A DNA stretch of 64,000 nucleotides from Kiritimatiellia bacterium (GCA_018001225.1 JAGNIJ010000001.1:238941-302940), one strand, 5' to 3'. Counted from the first letter of the stretch, positions 12,164-20,258 are shown. Numbers and translations: made by a program. Notes: generated by a model not told the origin, from the sequence alone.

Positions 12164-12655
12164 ATGAATAGACGGCTGGCGGTGTTCCTGTCGGTGGCAT
12201 TGGTGGCGTGCGTTTCGGGCCTGGTGACGGGTTGCGAGGATGACGAAGACACCGCTTCGACGTCCGGTTCCGGGACGGGATCCGACTCGGGCGGACAACC
12301 GTCCTCCGAAGGCCAGGCTCCCGCCGACAGCGACGCGGCGGAGGACGATGGGGTTGATGTTTACGAGGAAGGCTACGCCGTTGAAACCGTGCTGACCGCG
12401 CCGACCCTGGCCTTCCCTCCGGACGGCTACTCGAATTCCTCCGGCATCGGCGGCACGTGGATTTCGCTCAAGTGGAATGCCGTGGAGGGCGCGGAATCCT
12501 ACCGCGTCAATATCCAGGGCCAGTTCTACAACGTGGGGGCGCAGACGGAGTATGTCTACGCGACCGCGGTGGGAACCTACACCTGGCAGGTCGCGGCCAT
12601 CCGCGGCTCGGAGATCAAGTGGTCGCCCAGCCGGAAGTTCACGATCGTGAATTGA
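12164..12655 (+). CDS. Small acidic lipoprotein with fibronectin-like domain (paralogue 1)
   Basis: A 163-aa exported lipoprotein. The ATG at 12164 has AGGAGG at ideal spacing. The signal ends in the lipobox VTGC (Cys about residue 24). A Ser/Gly/Asp/Glu-rich low-complexity linker follows to about 75, then a beta-sandwich-like segment with the type III-like signature WNAVEGAESYRV, ending YTWQVAAIRGSEIKWSPSR. The next gene (12900) has the same plan and almost the same ending, so the two are tandem paralogues. Function unknown; the domain type suggests carbohydrate or protein binding at the envelope. Confidence 0.7.
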   Translation: MNRRLAVFLSVALVACVSGLVTGCEDDEDTASTSGSGTGSDSGGQPSSEGQAPADSDAAEDDGVDVYEEGYAVETVLTAPTLAFPPDGYSNSSGIGGTWISLKWNAVEGAESYRVNIQGQFYNVGAQTEYVYATAVGTYTWQVAAIRGSEIKWSPSRKFTIVN

Positions 12656-12709
12656 CCGCAACCGGCGGCGGCCGGATCGTTCAGGGATGAAGCGCGCCGT
12701 ATCCGCCCG

Positions 12710-12800
12710 CCCGTAGCGCCGCCTCGCCTCGAGGCGAGCGCCTCAAGCCGCATGAATCCGGCTGGACGGCCCCGGCTCGAGGGCGAGCCGGGGCTACGGG
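12710..12800. repeat. Compound hairpin element between the two lipoprotein genes
   Basis: The outer ends CCCGTAGC and GCTACGGG are complementary. Inside are two hairpins: CTCGCC/GGCGAG around TCGA (12723-12738) and a 10-bp stem, CCCCGGCTCG with CGAGCCGGGG, around AGGG (12770-12793). It separates two tandem paralogues and may stabilise or terminate the upstream transcript. Confidence 0.6.
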
Positions 12801-12899
12801 CCCCACGGAATGACCAAGCGGGCATTGAAGTTTCAAGCTGGCGCGGGGGCGGGAAGAATGCCGCACTTCCAAGCGACAGGATGCTTGGAGGAAGAAATC

Positions 12900-13412
12900 A
12901 TGAAAACGCGCCTACTTGCAGGGTGCCTGGCCGGGCTGGTTCTTGCGGGTGTCGGGTTCACGACGGGATGCGAGGATGATGACGACAGCGCGAACCCCCT
13001 GGTGATTGTCGTGACCAACGAGGTCGGGCAGGTGATTGAAGTAGAGGTCCCGGCCGGGGACGAAGAGGTGGATGAGGAGCCTGCGGACGCCGCGGCGGTC
13101 GCGGAGGGCGAGGAAGAGCCCGCGCCGATCCCGGTCGAACCCGCGCTGATGGCGCCTGTATTGATGGCCCCGGCCGACGGGATCGTCGTGGGCGCGAACG
13201 GAGGCATGGCCACGATCCCGCTCGCCTGGTTCCCCTCGAAGCGGGCGAAATCGTACCGGGTCAAGGTGGGCGGACAGGAACACGACGTCGGCACGGACTT
13301 GTCCTACATCTTCACGGGCGGGCCGGGCCTCTATGCCTGGCAGGTTGCCGCGGTGCGGGATGGCGAGGTCAAGTGGTCCGGCAAGAGATACCTGACGATT
13401 GTGGCCTTGTGA
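12900..13412 (+). CDS. Small acidic lipoprotein with fibronectin-like domain (paralogue 2)
   Basis: A 170-aa lipoprotein parallel to the gene at 12164. I start at the ATG at 12900, preceded by GGAGG and followed by a signal with lipobox TTGC. A very acidic linker (GDEEVDEEPADAAAV and on) leads to a beta domain ending YAWQVAAVRDGEVKWSGKRY, nearly identical in pattern to its neighbour. Tandem duplication is the simple explanation. Function unknown; location is probably the outer or inner membrane facing the periplasm. Confidence 0.7.
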   Translation: MKTRLLAGCLAGLVLAGVGFTTGCEDDDDSANPLVIVVTNEVGQVIEVEVPAGDEEVDEEPADAAAVAEGEEEPAPIPVEPALMAPVLMAPADGIVVGANGGMATIPLAWFPSKRAKSYRVKVGGQEHDVGTDLSYIFTGGPGLYAWQVAAVRDGEVKWSGKRYLTIVAL

Positions 13413-13475
13413 TCGCGATTGCGAGGCCGTGTGCCAGCCTTTGTCACGCCCCCGTTTTGCAGCCAGGGCTAGACT

Positions 13476-13919
13476 TCAGCCGGACTTCTTCGCCTTGGCC
13501 ATCCGGACGCGGACCGCGGCCTGGATCTGCTCCTCGGAGCGGAGCAGCTGATCCCCGGCCACGATTTCCTCGACGATGACCGGGATCAGCCCGCTGTCCA
13601 TCCCGAGGGCCATGGCGAAGGAGACGCACAGGGCTTTTTCCTGCGCGCCCAGCACGCCGTCGATGATCATCATGTCCACCAGGTCGTAGAGCTGCTGGAA
13701 CCGCGAGGGCTCGTCCCTGGGGATGGACAGCTTGACGCGGTCGGGGTGGGCGAGGACCTCCTCGACCTGGGCGTCCGACAGGCCCCACTTGCGGGCGAGG
13801 TAATTGAGCAGGTCCCGTTCCGCGCCGGCCAGTTTCCCGTCCCTCAACGCCACGAGGGCCAGGTTCCGGAAATGACTCATCTTCTCCGCCGAACTCCATT
13901 TTCCGCCCGTGCTGCCCAT
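13476..13919 (-). CDS. TerB-like (tellurite-resistance domain) cytoplasmic protein
   Basis: A 147-aa all-helical protein without signal peptide. Two helical repeats carry the TerB-type pattern, VALRDGKLAGAERDLLNYLA near 20-40 and MIIDGVLGAQEKAL near 85-100: a short acidic D-G turn, a Glu, then a hydrophobic helix. I start at 13919 because AAGGAGA precedes that ATG; an upstream in-frame ATG at 13961 lacks such a site. TerB domains are found in stress proteins and as fusions; here it stands alone, with no ter genes nearby, so tellurite resistance should not be assumed. Confidence 0.65.
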   Translation of the reverse strand: MGSTGGKWSSAEKMSHFRNLALVALRDGKLAGAERDLLNYLARKWGLSDAQVEEVLAHPDRVKLSIPRDEPSRFQQLYDLVDMMIIDGVLGAQEKALCVSFAMALGMDSGLIPVIVEEIVAGDQLLRSEEQIQAAVRVRMAKAKKSG

Positions 13920-14005
13920 GGCTGTCTCCTTCAGGTTGGGAATCGCCGGCGAGTCTATCATCCGCCGCCACCCCGGGTCTAGCTAATGCCTCGCTCATTG
14001 TAGGG

Positions 14006-14044
14006 GCGCCGCTTGCCGGCGCTCGCGGGCGTCGCAAGCGACGC
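14006..14044. repeat. Twin GC hairpins upstream of rpmH
   Basis: Two adjacent small hairpins: GCGCCG with CGGCGC (14006-14022) and GCGTCG with CGACGC around CAAG (14029-14044). They lie in the 240-bp gap between the TerB-like gene and rpmH and resemble the small dispersed hairpins elsewhere in the window. Confidence 0.5.
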
Positions 14045-14094
14045 ATGACTAAGAAATAGCCCCGAGCGCCCCTTCACGGGGCCCCCCTTCTAGG

Positions 14095-14122
14095 TTGACT
14101 TGGCGGCGGAAGCTGCTACAAG
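14095..14122 (+). promoter_or_regulatory. Candidate promoter of the rpmH operon
   Basis: TTGACT (14095-14100) and TACAAG (14117-14122) are separated by 16 bp, a good sigma70-like pair (5/6 and 4/6 matches), 38 bp before the rpmH start. It would drive rpmH-rnpA and perhaps yidD-yidC-jag. Confidence 0.6.
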
Positions 14123-14159
14123 GGCAGGGTCGCAGCGAAAAAAACACGGAAAAACGGCC

Positions 14160-14294
14160 ATGAAACGAACGTATCAGCCCTCCAAGGTAAAGCGGAAACG
14201 GACGCACGGATTTCGGAGCCGGATGGCCACGAAGAACGGGCGCAAGGTGCTGGCCCGCCGCCGCCAGGTTGGACGCAAGCGGCTCGTGGTCTGA
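14160..14294 (+). CDS. rpmH: 50S ribosomal protein L34
   Basis: A 44-aa, highly basic protein matching L34 throughout ([20 protein letters not shown] at the start, [16 protein letters not shown] near the end). It binds 23S rRNA in the large subunit. It opens the conserved block rpmH-rnpA-yidD-yidC-jag; rnpA begins 20 bp downstream. The gene is normal in length. Confidence 0.97.
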   Translation: MKRTYQPSKVKRKRTHGFRSRMATKNGRKVLARRRQVGRKRLVV

Positions 14295-14314
14295 CGCCGC
14301 CTGCCGGGGGAATC

Positions 14315-14704
14315 ATGACCGAAGCCGCGGGCAGCCGGCGGGCTCCGGGCGCGGTCCTGGGCCGCGAGCGGCGGTTGATCCGCTCGGCGCTGTTCCGCGA
14401 GGCGTACGACCAGGGCCGGCGCCAGTTCGGGCGCTGCATGGTGCTCTGGCTGCGGTCGGGGGAGGGCGCGGCCCTGCGCCTGGGCGTGGTCACCGGCCGC
14501 AAAGTCGGCGAGGCCGTCGAGCGCAACCGCGCGCGCCGGCGCCTGCGGGAAGTGTACCGGCGGAACCGGCACCTTTTCGGGGGCGCGTGGGACGTGGTCC
14601 TGGTCGGCCGCCGCCCGGTGCTGGAGGCCTCCTGGGCGGATTTGTCGGCGGAACTGCTGGCCCTGGCCCGCCGGGCCGGCCTGATGAAGGAGAAGACCCT
14701 GTAG
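14315..14704 (+). CDS. rnpA: Ribonuclease P protein component
   Basis: The 129-aa protein subunit of RNase P, which helps the RNA subunit trim tRNA 5' leaders. The RNR signature is present (ERNRARRRLREVYR near residues 69-82) with the preceding LGVVTGRKVG strand. The N-terminus has a ~14-residue extension before the usual LGRERRLIRSALFREAY region. It lies between rpmH and yidD as in most bacteria; a repeat-filled 118-bp gap separates it from yidD. Confidence 0.93.
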   Translation: MTEAAGSRRAPGAVLGRERRLIRSALFREAYDQGRRQFGRCMVLWLRSGEGAALRLGVVTGRKVGEAVERNRARRRLREVYRRNRHLFGGAWDVVLVGRRPVLEASWADLSAELLALARRAGLMKEKTL

Positions 14705-14718
14705 TCCGCGGGAGAAGT

Positions 14719-14802
14719 AAACGCAAAGACGCAAAGACGCAAAGAAACGCGAAGGGAAGAGGACCATCGGGCTGTTCTTTGCGCCTTCGCGCCTTTGCGT
14801 TA
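14719..14802. repeat. Octamer tandem/inverted repeat between rnpA and yidD
   Basis: Three perfect copies of ACGCAAAG (14721-14744) are followed by a diverged unit, then about 25 bp later by their inverted complement (CTTTGCG, CCTTCGCG, CCTTTGCG, 14778-14800). The two arms can pair into a long hairpin. It interrupts an otherwise tightly packed housekeeping operon. Confidence 0.75.
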
Positions 14803-14822
14803 AAATCCGGACTGGCCAATTC

Positions 14823-15068
14823 ATGAAGTATGTGCTGATCGCTTTGATTCGTTTGTACCGGGCGCTGATTTCGCCCTGGCTGGGCCCCTGCTGCCGGTTC
14901 GAGCCTTCCTGCTCGGTGTATTGCATCGAGGCGCTCCAGCGGCACGGGTTCTGGCGCGGTTCGCTGCTCGGCGCGCGCCGCCTGCTGAAATGCCACCCCT
15001 TCCATCGCGGCGGGTTCGATCCCGTCCCCGTGCCGCATGCCCTTCGTTGTCCCGGAGTTGATCGATGA
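14823..15068 (+). CDS. yidD: Membrane protein insertion efficiency factor YidD
   Basis: An 81-aa amphipathic protein that assists YidC-dependent membrane insertion. The family core is complete: [23 protein letters not shown] at residues 9-31 and [16 protein letters not shown] near 55-70. Its stop codon overlaps the yidC start (ATGA), so the two are translationally coupled. A second YidD domain, fused to TPR-like sequence, is encoded at 19434. Confidence 0.95.
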   Translation: MKYVLIALIRLYRALISPWLGPCCRFEPSCSVYCIEALQRHGFWRGSLLGARRLLKCHPFHRGGFDPVPVPHALRCPGVDR

Positions 15069-16846
15069 AAAGAAACGACATCCTGATCCTCGTCGCCCTC
15101 TTCGCCCTCTGGCTGGCCTGGCCGTCATTCGACCGGCACGTCATCAGGAAATACTTCTTCCCCGCGCCGCCGCCGGCGGCCGTCGAGGAGGCGCCCCCGG
15201 CCGATACGGCCGCGGAACCGCCGGCCCTGGCCCCGGCCGAAGCGCCGGCGCCCGCCGCGGAAACGCCCGCCCCGGCCATCGAGGCGGCCCCGGAGCCGGA
15301 GGACGCCGGCCCGGAAAGCACGGCGACGCTGGAGGACGAGCGGGTCCGGCTGGTGCTCTCCTCGCGCGGCGCGGGCGTGGCGTCCGCCGAGCTCAAGCAG
15401 TATCCCCTGACCGCCGAGGCGGGCAGCCCGCCGGTGGTCCTGGACTTCTCCGCGCGGCGCGCGCTGGCCTACGGCGGCCTGGCGGGCCTGTCCGAGGCGG
15501 TGAATTTCACGGTGGCCTCCCAGACCGGAAACGAAGTGGTCCTGGAGCACACGGCGGCCTCGGGCCTCCAGCTTCAACGGACGCTCCAACTGGCGGATGG
15601 CTACCTCCTCAAGGTGACCGACCGGTTCGCGAACCGCGGGTCGGCGGCCCTGGCAGTCCCGGACCACTCCCTGCAGACGGGCCCGATGCCCAACCTGCCG
15701 GGCGAGTCCGCGATGAGGGGCGTGGCGAACCAGGGCGTGGACACCCTGTCCCCGGGTGGCGAGGGCGTCCAGCACTGGGGCGGGAAAGTGCCGGGCTGGT
15801 TCGACGAGGTGCGCAAGGAGAAAAACCTGCCCGGCCTCCCCGAGCGGATCGAGTGGCCGCTGGATACGGCCATGGAATGGGTCGCCGCCAAGAACAAGTA
15901 CTTTGCCCAGGTCCTCGTGCCCGAGGGCGGGGCGGAAAAGGCCGTGGTCCTCGCCCGCCGCGAGGTGTCCGAGGCCGAGCGGCAGGACCCGGCCGCCAAG
16001 CCCCGCGGGGCGGTTCTCGCCGACATGGCCGTATCGGTCCAGTTTGCTGGCACCGTGCTGGCGCCGGGCGACGCCTTCACCCGGACGGTCCAGTACTACA
16101 TCGGGCCGAAGAAGTTCGACGTCTTGAGCCGCCACGGGCAGCACATGGTCGACGTGATGGAGTTCGGGTTCTGGGCGGCCATCGGCAAGATCCTGCTGCA
16201 GGTCATGAACGGGATCCACCGGGTCCTGTGGCCGCATAACTACGGCATCGCGGTCATCCTGCTGACGGTCCTCATCCGCGTCGTGTTCTGGCCGATTACG
16301 CGCAAGAGCACGGAGAGCATGCGGAAGATGCAGGAGATCCAGCCGCTGGTCACCGCCGCGCGCCAGCAGTACAAGGACAGCCCGCAGAAGCAGCAGCAGG
16401 CGATCATGGCGCTCTACAAGGAGCACAAGGTCAACCCGCTGGGCGGCTGCCTGCCGATGCTTATCCAGATCCCGGTGTTCATCGCCCTCTTCGTCGTCCT
16501 GCGCAGCGCCATCGAGCTGCGATTTGCGAGCTTCCTGTGGATCCGCGACTTGAGCCAGCCGGAGAACCTGCTGGCGGGCAAACTGCCGTTCGGGTTGTCG
16601 CTGAACCTGCTGCCGATCCTCATGGCGGCGACCATGGCCTGGCAGCAGAAGCTGACGCCCTCCGGCGGCGACCCGAACCAGCAGAAGATGATGATGTTCA
16701 TGCCGATCATGATGCTGGTGCTGTTCTACAATTTCGCCTCGGGCCTGTCCCTGTACTGGACGACAAACCAGTGCCTGATGATCGCGCAGCAGCTGGCGGC
16801 GCAGCGGCGCAAGAAGGCCCGGGAGGCGGCCGCGGCGGCGCGGTAG
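15065..16846 (+). CDS. yidC: Membrane protein insertase YidC
   Basis: 593 aa, the Gram-negative type with a large periplasmic domain. TM1 is [19 protein letters not shown] near residues 4-22. An Ala/Pro/Glu-rich linker (about 35-90) leads to the periplasmic beta-domain. The conserved C-terminal bundle starts near 378 and includes [20 protein letters not shown], followed by the cytoplasmic hairpin [16 protein letters not shown] and three further membrane segments. A basic tail ([14 protein letters not shown]) ends the protein. It inserts membrane proteins with or without SecYEG. Coupled to yidD upstream; jag starts 14 bp downstream. Confidence 0.96.
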   Translation: MKRNDILILVALFALWLAWPSFDRHVIRKYFFPAPPPAAVEEAPPADTAAEPPALAPAEAPAPAAETPAPAIEAAPEPEDAGPESTATLEDERVRLVLSSRGAGVASAELKQYPLTAEAGSPPVVLDFSARRALAYGGLAGLSEAVNFTVASQTGNEVVLEHTAASGLQLQRTLQLADGYLLKVTDRFANRGSAALAVPDHSLQTGPMPNLPGESAMRGVANQGVDTLSPGGEGVQHWGGKVPGWFDEVRKEKNLPGLPERIEWPLDTAMEWVAAKNKYFAQVLVPEGGAEKAVVLARREVSEAERQDPAAKPRGAVLADMAVSVQFAGTVLAPGDAFTRTVQYYIGPKKFDVLSRHGQHMVDVMEFGFWAAIGKILLQVMNGIHRVLWPHNYGIAVILLTVLIRVVFWPITRKSTESMRKMQEIQPLVTAARQQYKDSPQKQQQAIMALYKEHKVNPLGGCLPMLIQIPVFIALFVVLRSAIELRFASFLWIRDLSQPENLLAGKLPFGLSLNLLPILMAATMAWQQKLTPSGGDPNQQKMMMFMPIMMLVLFYNFASGLSLYWTTNQCLMIAQQLAAQRRKKAREAAAAAR

Positions 16847-16860
16847 GCGAGGAGGAAGCC

Positions 16861-17358
16861 ATGAGCGACCAGGACGCAGTCTCGCAGGTACAGGACGAGG
16901 CCCGGCAGACGCTGGGCGAGTTGCTCCGGCTGACCGGATTCGAGGCGAAGGTTGAGGCGTCGGCGCCGGAGGAGCAGGAGGTGCTCCTGCGCGTCGAGTG
17001 CGCTGACGCGGCCCAGTTGATCGGGCGGAAGGGGCAGGTCTTGGACGCCCTCCAGTTCATCCTCGGCCGCATGCTCCTGCGCAAGGCCGGCCGCGACGTG
17101 CGGTTCGTCGTGGACGTCGGCGACTACCGCGAGCGCCGCAAGGAACAGGTCCTGCGCGAGGCCATGGCCGCGATCGAGGAGGTCAAGCAGACCGGCCGCC
17201 CCGTCAAGCTGCCGGCCATGTCCGCCCACGAGCGGAGGCTGGTCCACCACCTGGCCGCCGAGACGCCCGGCTTGGAAACGTTTTCGGAACCCACCGCGGA
17301 GGACGGCCGCAAGCGCGTGGTCATCAGCCCGGTGGGGGAATCCGCGCCTCCGGCCTGA
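16861..17358 (+). CDS. jag: KH-R3H RNA-binding protein (Jag/KhpB type)
   Basis: A 165-aa single-stranded nucleic acid-binding protein. The ATG at 16861 has GAGGAGG upstream. A KH domain with the GxxG loop in LIGRKGQVLDALQ lies near residues 58-70. The R3H domain (MSAHERRLVHHLAAETPG with downstream RKRVVI) ends the protein. The Jag N-terminal domain of Firmicutes homologues is absent. Position after yidC is the conserved one; the family is linked to RNA metabolism and cell-envelope control. A bidirectional terminator hairpin follows. Confidence 0.9.
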   Translation: MSDQDAVSQVQDEARQTLGELLRLTGFEAKVEASAPEEQEVLLRVECADAAQLIGRKGQVLDALQFILGRMLLRKAGRDVRFVVDVGDYRERRKEQVLREAMAAIEEVKQTGRPVKLPAMSAHERRLVHHLAAETPGLETFSEPTAEDGRKRVVISPVGESAPPA

Positions 17359-17401
17359 AGCGATTCCGCCCTGTAGTTCCGGCGCTCTGCCGCCGGAAAA
17401 G

Positions 17402-17436
17402 AAAACGGCCCGCCCCGCGAGGGGACGGGCCGTTTC
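17402..17436. terminator. Bidirectional intrinsic terminator between jag and the outer-membrane gene
   Basis: A 10-bp stem (AAACGGCCCG with CGGGCCGTTT) continues as CCCC/GGGG around GCGA. The A- and T-rich ends serve convergent transcripts from jag (plus) and the barrel gene (minus). A smaller hairpin (TTCCGGCG with CGCCGGAA) lies just upstream at 17377-17398. Confidence 0.75.
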
Positions 17437-17457
17437 GCGTATCCTGCGGATGCAGGA

Positions 17458-18072
17458 TTAGAACTGGAACCGGCCGCCGAGGCCGAAGAACAGGTCGTCG
17501 ATGTGAATGATTTCACCGTAGAGCGAGAGCTGCTCGTTCAGGTCGAACAGCACGCCGCCGGCGATGGCGACATCCGTCTCGTCTTCGCTCGCGTCGCCGA
17601 CGCCTTCCCAGTCGACCTCGACATCGGAGTAGTTCATCCCGAGGAACCCGTAGGGCGTGAACTGCTCGATGGTCTTGCTGACGAGGGCCCCGACGTTGAC
17701 GAACAGCCAGTCGGCGTCGACGTCATCGGTTACCTCGTAGCTGGCCATGCCGATGGTTCCGCGAAGGGCCACGTCCACGGGCAGGTCCAGGGGCAGGGTG
17801 TATTTGCCGCCGCCCTGGTACGCCAACCCGGCGTCGCCTTCGTCCGGATCGATCATGCCCAGGTCGGCAAACAGCGCCAGGCCTTCCATCACGCCGAACG
17901 TGACCCGCCCGCCGTATCCGTTGGCGTCGTCGCCCACGACCGCGCCACCCGATACGCGAATCAGGCCCGCCTCGGGCGCCGCGGCGCTGTCCGCGTACGG
18001 AAGCCCTGCAAACTGGGCCATTGCCGGCGCGGCCATGGCGCACATCATCGCGACCACGATCAACTTCTTCAT
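17458..18072 (-). CDS. Outer-membrane beta-barrel protein
   Basis: A 204-aa exported barrel. I start at 18072 (MKKLIVVAMMCAMAAPAMAQ, a textbook signal peptide cleaved after AQA/AMA-type sites), preceded by AGGAGG; an upstream in-frame ATG adds 26 unlikely residues. Alternating hydrophobic strands (YGGRVTFGVMEGLALFADLG; GVLFDLNEQLSLYGEIIHI) and a terminal aromatic residue (GGRFQF) fit an 8-stranded outer-membrane protein of the OmpA/OmpW-like type. Function unknown. Its leader contains a strong stem-loop at 18099-18129. Confidence 0.75.
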   Translation of the reverse strand: MKKLIVVAMMCAMAAPAMAQFAGLPYADSAAAPEAGLIRVSGGAVVGDDANGYGGRVTFGVMEGLALFADLGMIDPDEGDAGLAYQGGGKYTLPLDLPVDVALRGTIGMASYEVTDDVDADWLFVNVGALVSKTIEQFTPYGFLGMNYSDVEVDWEGVGDASEDETDVAIAGGVLFDLNEQLSLYGEIIHIDDLFFGLGGRFQF

Positions 18073-18098
18073 GCACTTCCTCCTGGTTGGTTTGCCTC

Positions 18099-18129
18099 CC
18101 CACAGGCTGACAATAAAACAACCTGTGGG
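18099..18129 (-). promoter_or_regulatory. 5'-UTR stem-loop of the outer-membrane gene
   Basis: CCCACAGG and CCTGTGGG pair perfectly over 8 bp with a 15-nt A/T-rich loop, 26 nt before the start codon. If transcription starts near 18134 the hairpin lies at the very 5' end of the mRNA, as in stable ompA-like transcripts (inference). Confidence 0.55.
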
Positions 18130-18140
18130 ACTATTTTTAA

Positions 18141-18169
18141 TCGCTATCACAACATATGGGGGGCGTCAA
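18141..18169 (-). promoter_or_regulatory. Candidate promoter of the outer-membrane gene
   Basis: On the minus strand TTGACG (18164-18169) is followed after 17 bp by TAGCGA (18141-18146). The -35 is good and the -10 poor. The 18073-18287 gap is clearly more AT-rich than its surroundings, as expected for a divergent promoter region. Confidence 0.35.
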
Positions 18170-18287
18170 ATATATTTTTCTGGATTTATTTTCTCCGAAT
18201 CGGGCGCCATCCTCTATGGGATTGCCTCCGGAAGCTCGCGCTGATACATGTCTCCGGCGTTGCGAAACGACTGAACCGGGAGAGGGC

Positions 18288-19037
18288 GTGAGACGCATTT
18301 TATGGGCCTGCCTGCTCGCGGCCCTGTGGCAGGACGCGGGGGCGCAGACACTGGCCCAGCGGGTGCTGGCCGCGTACGACGCCGTACACAGCGTCAGCTG
18401 CGAGGTGCGCCGGGACACGGAAACGGCCGGCGGCAATTCCAGCCGCGCCTTGAGCCGGGTCTACTACCAGCGCCCGGACCGCCTTCACGTAGAGAACGTT
18501 ACGCCCGTCAAGCGCCGCATCGTTTCCGACGGGCAGACGTTCTTCAGCTACATCGAGGGCGACCCGAAAGGATTCTCCCGGCCGGTTTCGCAACTCAACG
18601 AGGAGATGACGATCCAGCTCCGCAAAGTCCCCGGCACGGCGATGGATCACCTGATGAAAATCGGTGATGCCGCTGAAGCGGAACTGCCCGCCGCCGGGGA
18701 GTTCCCGGTTCGCCGCGGATACGAGGTCGGCCGGCTGTTCGTGGTTCTTTCCGCCGATCCCGAGGGCCGCCTCGCCCGGATCGAGTTCTTCGATTCCCCG
18801 GAGATGAACAACCGGACCGCCCAGTACGAGTACAGCGCGTTCCAGGAGGCCGCGGCCGGCGCCTGGATCCCGTGCCTGCACCGGGGCACGCTGTGGGCGG
18901 GCGGCGTGGAGACCCGCGAGACGGTGCGCATCGGCAACCTGATTGTCAACGGGCCGATCGCGCCGGGCCTCTTTGTCGCCGCGCCCTTTTTCAAGGGCGT
19001 CGAGTTTGTGGACGATTTCGGGAAAATCTATGAATAA
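18288..19037 (+). CDS. LolA-like periplasmic protein
   Basis: A 249-aa exported protein. I choose the GTG at 18288, which has GGGAGAGG upstream and begins a signal peptide (VRRILWACLLAALWQDAGAQ). The mature part starts TLAQRVLAAYDAVHSVSCEV and continues with strands YYQRPDRLHVENV and SDGQTFFSYI, the pattern of the LolA/LolB fold. The family carries lipoproteins or lipids across the periplasm, but no classical LolCDE genes are near, so the ligand is open. It is transcribed divergently from the barrel gene. Confidence 0.55.
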   Translation: MRRILWACLLAALWQDAGAQTLAQRVLAAYDAVHSVSCEVRRDTETAGGNSSRALSRVYYQRPDRLHVENVTPVKRRIVSDGQTFFSYIEGDPKGFSRPVSQLNEEMTIQLRKVPGTAMDHLMKIGDAAEAELPAAGEFPVRRGYEVGRLFVVLSADPEGRLARIEFFDSPEMNNRTAQYEYSAFQEAAAGAWIPCLHRGTLWAGGVETRETVRIGNLIVNGPIAPGLFVAAPFFKGVEFVDDFGKIYE

Positions 19038-19068
19038 CGGGCGGCTCGCACGCCGCCCGCAAAAAAGC

Positions 19069-19096
19069 TTGCGCGCGGGATTTGTAAACGTAGAGT
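19069..19096 (+). promoter_or_regulatory. Candidate promoter of the YidD-TPR locus
   Basis: TTGCGC (19069-19074) and TAGAGT (19091-19096) are 16 bp apart, 24 bp before the start at 19121. The matches are 4/6 and 4/6, so the call is tentative. Confidence 0.4.
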
Positions 19097-19120
19097 AGAA
19101 CCTATCGGAAAGGAGAAAGC

Positions 19121-19417
19121 ATGAAGAAGATGATCGTCGGAATGTTGATTGCGGCGTTTGTTCTGGCGGGGATGGCCCCGGTGCAGGCGGCGGATAAGGG
19201 CGCGGGCCGCGGCGGCTTCATGGGCTTCATCGCGGGCTGTTGCTTCGGCATCCGGGCCGGCGCGGCGTACAACGATGGCAAGGAAATCCACTGGCGCGAA
19301 TGGATCATGCTGGTGCCGATCGTCAGCATCGTGGTGGCGATCTGGAACGGCATCGACGGCGCCAACGGCGTGACCAGCGCCGATTACGCCAAGCAGTACG
19401 GCGCGACCTACTACTAA
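19121..19417 (+). CDS. Small membrane protein of the TPR-YidD locus
   Basis: 98 aa with AAAGGAGA upstream of the ATG. It has a signal-like segment (MKKMIVGMLIAAFVLAGMAP), a Gly-rich segment with GCCFGIRAG, and one clear membrane segment (IMLVPIVSIVVAIW) followed by NGIDGANG. The motif I-x-GIDGA recurs in the membrane region of the protein at 20255 (IYGGIDGAHRYN), so the two are probably related and act together. The next gene, 16 bp downstream, carries a YidD domain. Function unknown; a role in membrane protein handling is inference from context only. Confidence 0.6.
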   Translation: MKKMIVGMLIAAFVLAGMAPVQAADKGAGRGGFMGFIAGCCFGIRAGAAYNDGKEIHWREWIMLVPIVSIVVAIWNGIDGANGVTSADYAKQYGATYY

Positions 19418-19433
19418 GACCGGCCGTACCGTC

Positions 19434-20258
19434 ATGCGTACGAGGAGGATTCCGGGTGGACGACCCGGGATCCTCCTTTTTTTTCTCGCGGCGCGGCTGG
19501 GCGCGGCGGACGGCGAGCTCGCGCGGGAGCTTTTCGAGGAGGGCCGCTGGACCGAGTGCGCGCGCGAAAGCCGGCGCGTCCTCCTGGCCGATCCGGGAAA
19601 CGAAACAGCCGCGCTCCAGCTCGCCGTCGCCCGGCTGCGCCTCGGCGGAACCGACGGGCAATCGCTGGCCGCCTTGACGGCCGCCCGCGATCCGGAGATT
19701 CGCGCCGCCGCCGCGTACGAACTGGGCCGGCTGAACTGGGCCGCGGGCGATCCCGCGGCCGCCTTCACCGGGCTGCGGCAGGCCTTCCTGGAAACGCGCG
19801 CCCAGCCGCTGTCCCTGCGGAGCGGCTGCTCGCTGCACGAGCTGCTCCGGGCTTTTCCAAACCTTGGAAAAAACGACCCCGCCCTCGTCCAAACATTGGA
19901 AACCTGCCGGCCGCTCTGGAGCCGCGAGCTCCGGGCGGAATGCGCCGCGCCGGAAGCCGCCGCCCGCCGGGAGGCGTGGCTCTCGAAGCCCGGCCGCTGG
20001 ATCGTCTCTTTCTACCGCTCGCAGATTTCGCCGGCCATCGCCGCCCGCTGCTCGCTGGAACCGAGCTGCTCGGCCTACTTCCTTGCCGCCAGCCGCGCGC
20101 ACGGCCTGCTCGGGCTGCCCCTGATCGCCGACCGGCTGGTCCGCGAGCCGTCCGTCGTCGCCGCCGGCCGGAACCCGCTTCCGGAAGGCGGCGCGCCGCG
20201 TTTCGCCGACCCGGTCTCCAATCACGATTTCTGGTTCCATGCCGGGGGAGGTGAATGA
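19434..20258 (+). CDS. TPR-like protein with C-terminal YidD domain
   Basis: A 274-aa fusion. After an N-terminal hydrophobic stretch (GILLFFLAARLGAA), residues 25-125 are helical repeats of TPR type (LFEEGRWTECARESRRVL; YELGRLNWAAGDPAAAF). Residues ~183-245 match YidD: FYRSQISPAIAARCSLEPSC, then SAYFLAASRAHGLLG. Unlike the free YidD at 14823, the second conserved Cys of the family (KCHP) is replaced by REP. The segment around 140-155 is encoded by two copies of the dispersed 19-bp palindrome, hence FPNLGKN. Stop overlaps the next start (ATGA). If exported, the YidD domain would face the periplasm, which is odd for the family. Confidence 0.7.
   Translation: MRTRRIPGGRPGILLFFLAARLGAADGELARELFEEGRWTECARESRRVLLADPGNETAALQLAVARLRLGGTDGQSLAALTAARDPEIRAAAAYELGRLNWAAGDPAAAFTGLRQAFLETRAQPLSLRSGCSLHELLRAFPNLGKNDPALVQTLETCRPLWSRELRAECAAPEAAARREAWLSKPGRWIVSFYRSQISPAIAARCSLEPSCSAYFLAASRAHGLLGLPLIADRLVREPSVVAAGRNPLPEGGAPRFADPVSNHDFWFHAGGGE
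19853..19900. repeat. Two palindrome copies inside the TPR-YidD gene
   Basis: TTTTCCAAACCTTGGAAAA at 19853..19871 and a shortened TCCAAACATTGGA at 19888..19900 belong to the family tripled at 9369..9448. Centre-to-centre spacing is about 32 bp, close to the 31 bp seen there, and they are read in frame as protein. Confidence 0.65.

Noticed and set aside
13476..13919. Tellurite resistance locus
   Set aside because: Only a lone TerB-like domain is present, with no terZ/terC/terD partners.
19039..19066. Hairpin GGGCGGC/GCCGCCC followed by an A-run as a terminator of the LolA-like gene
   Set aside because: The run after the stem is A and not T on the coding strand, so it does not fit an intrinsic terminator.
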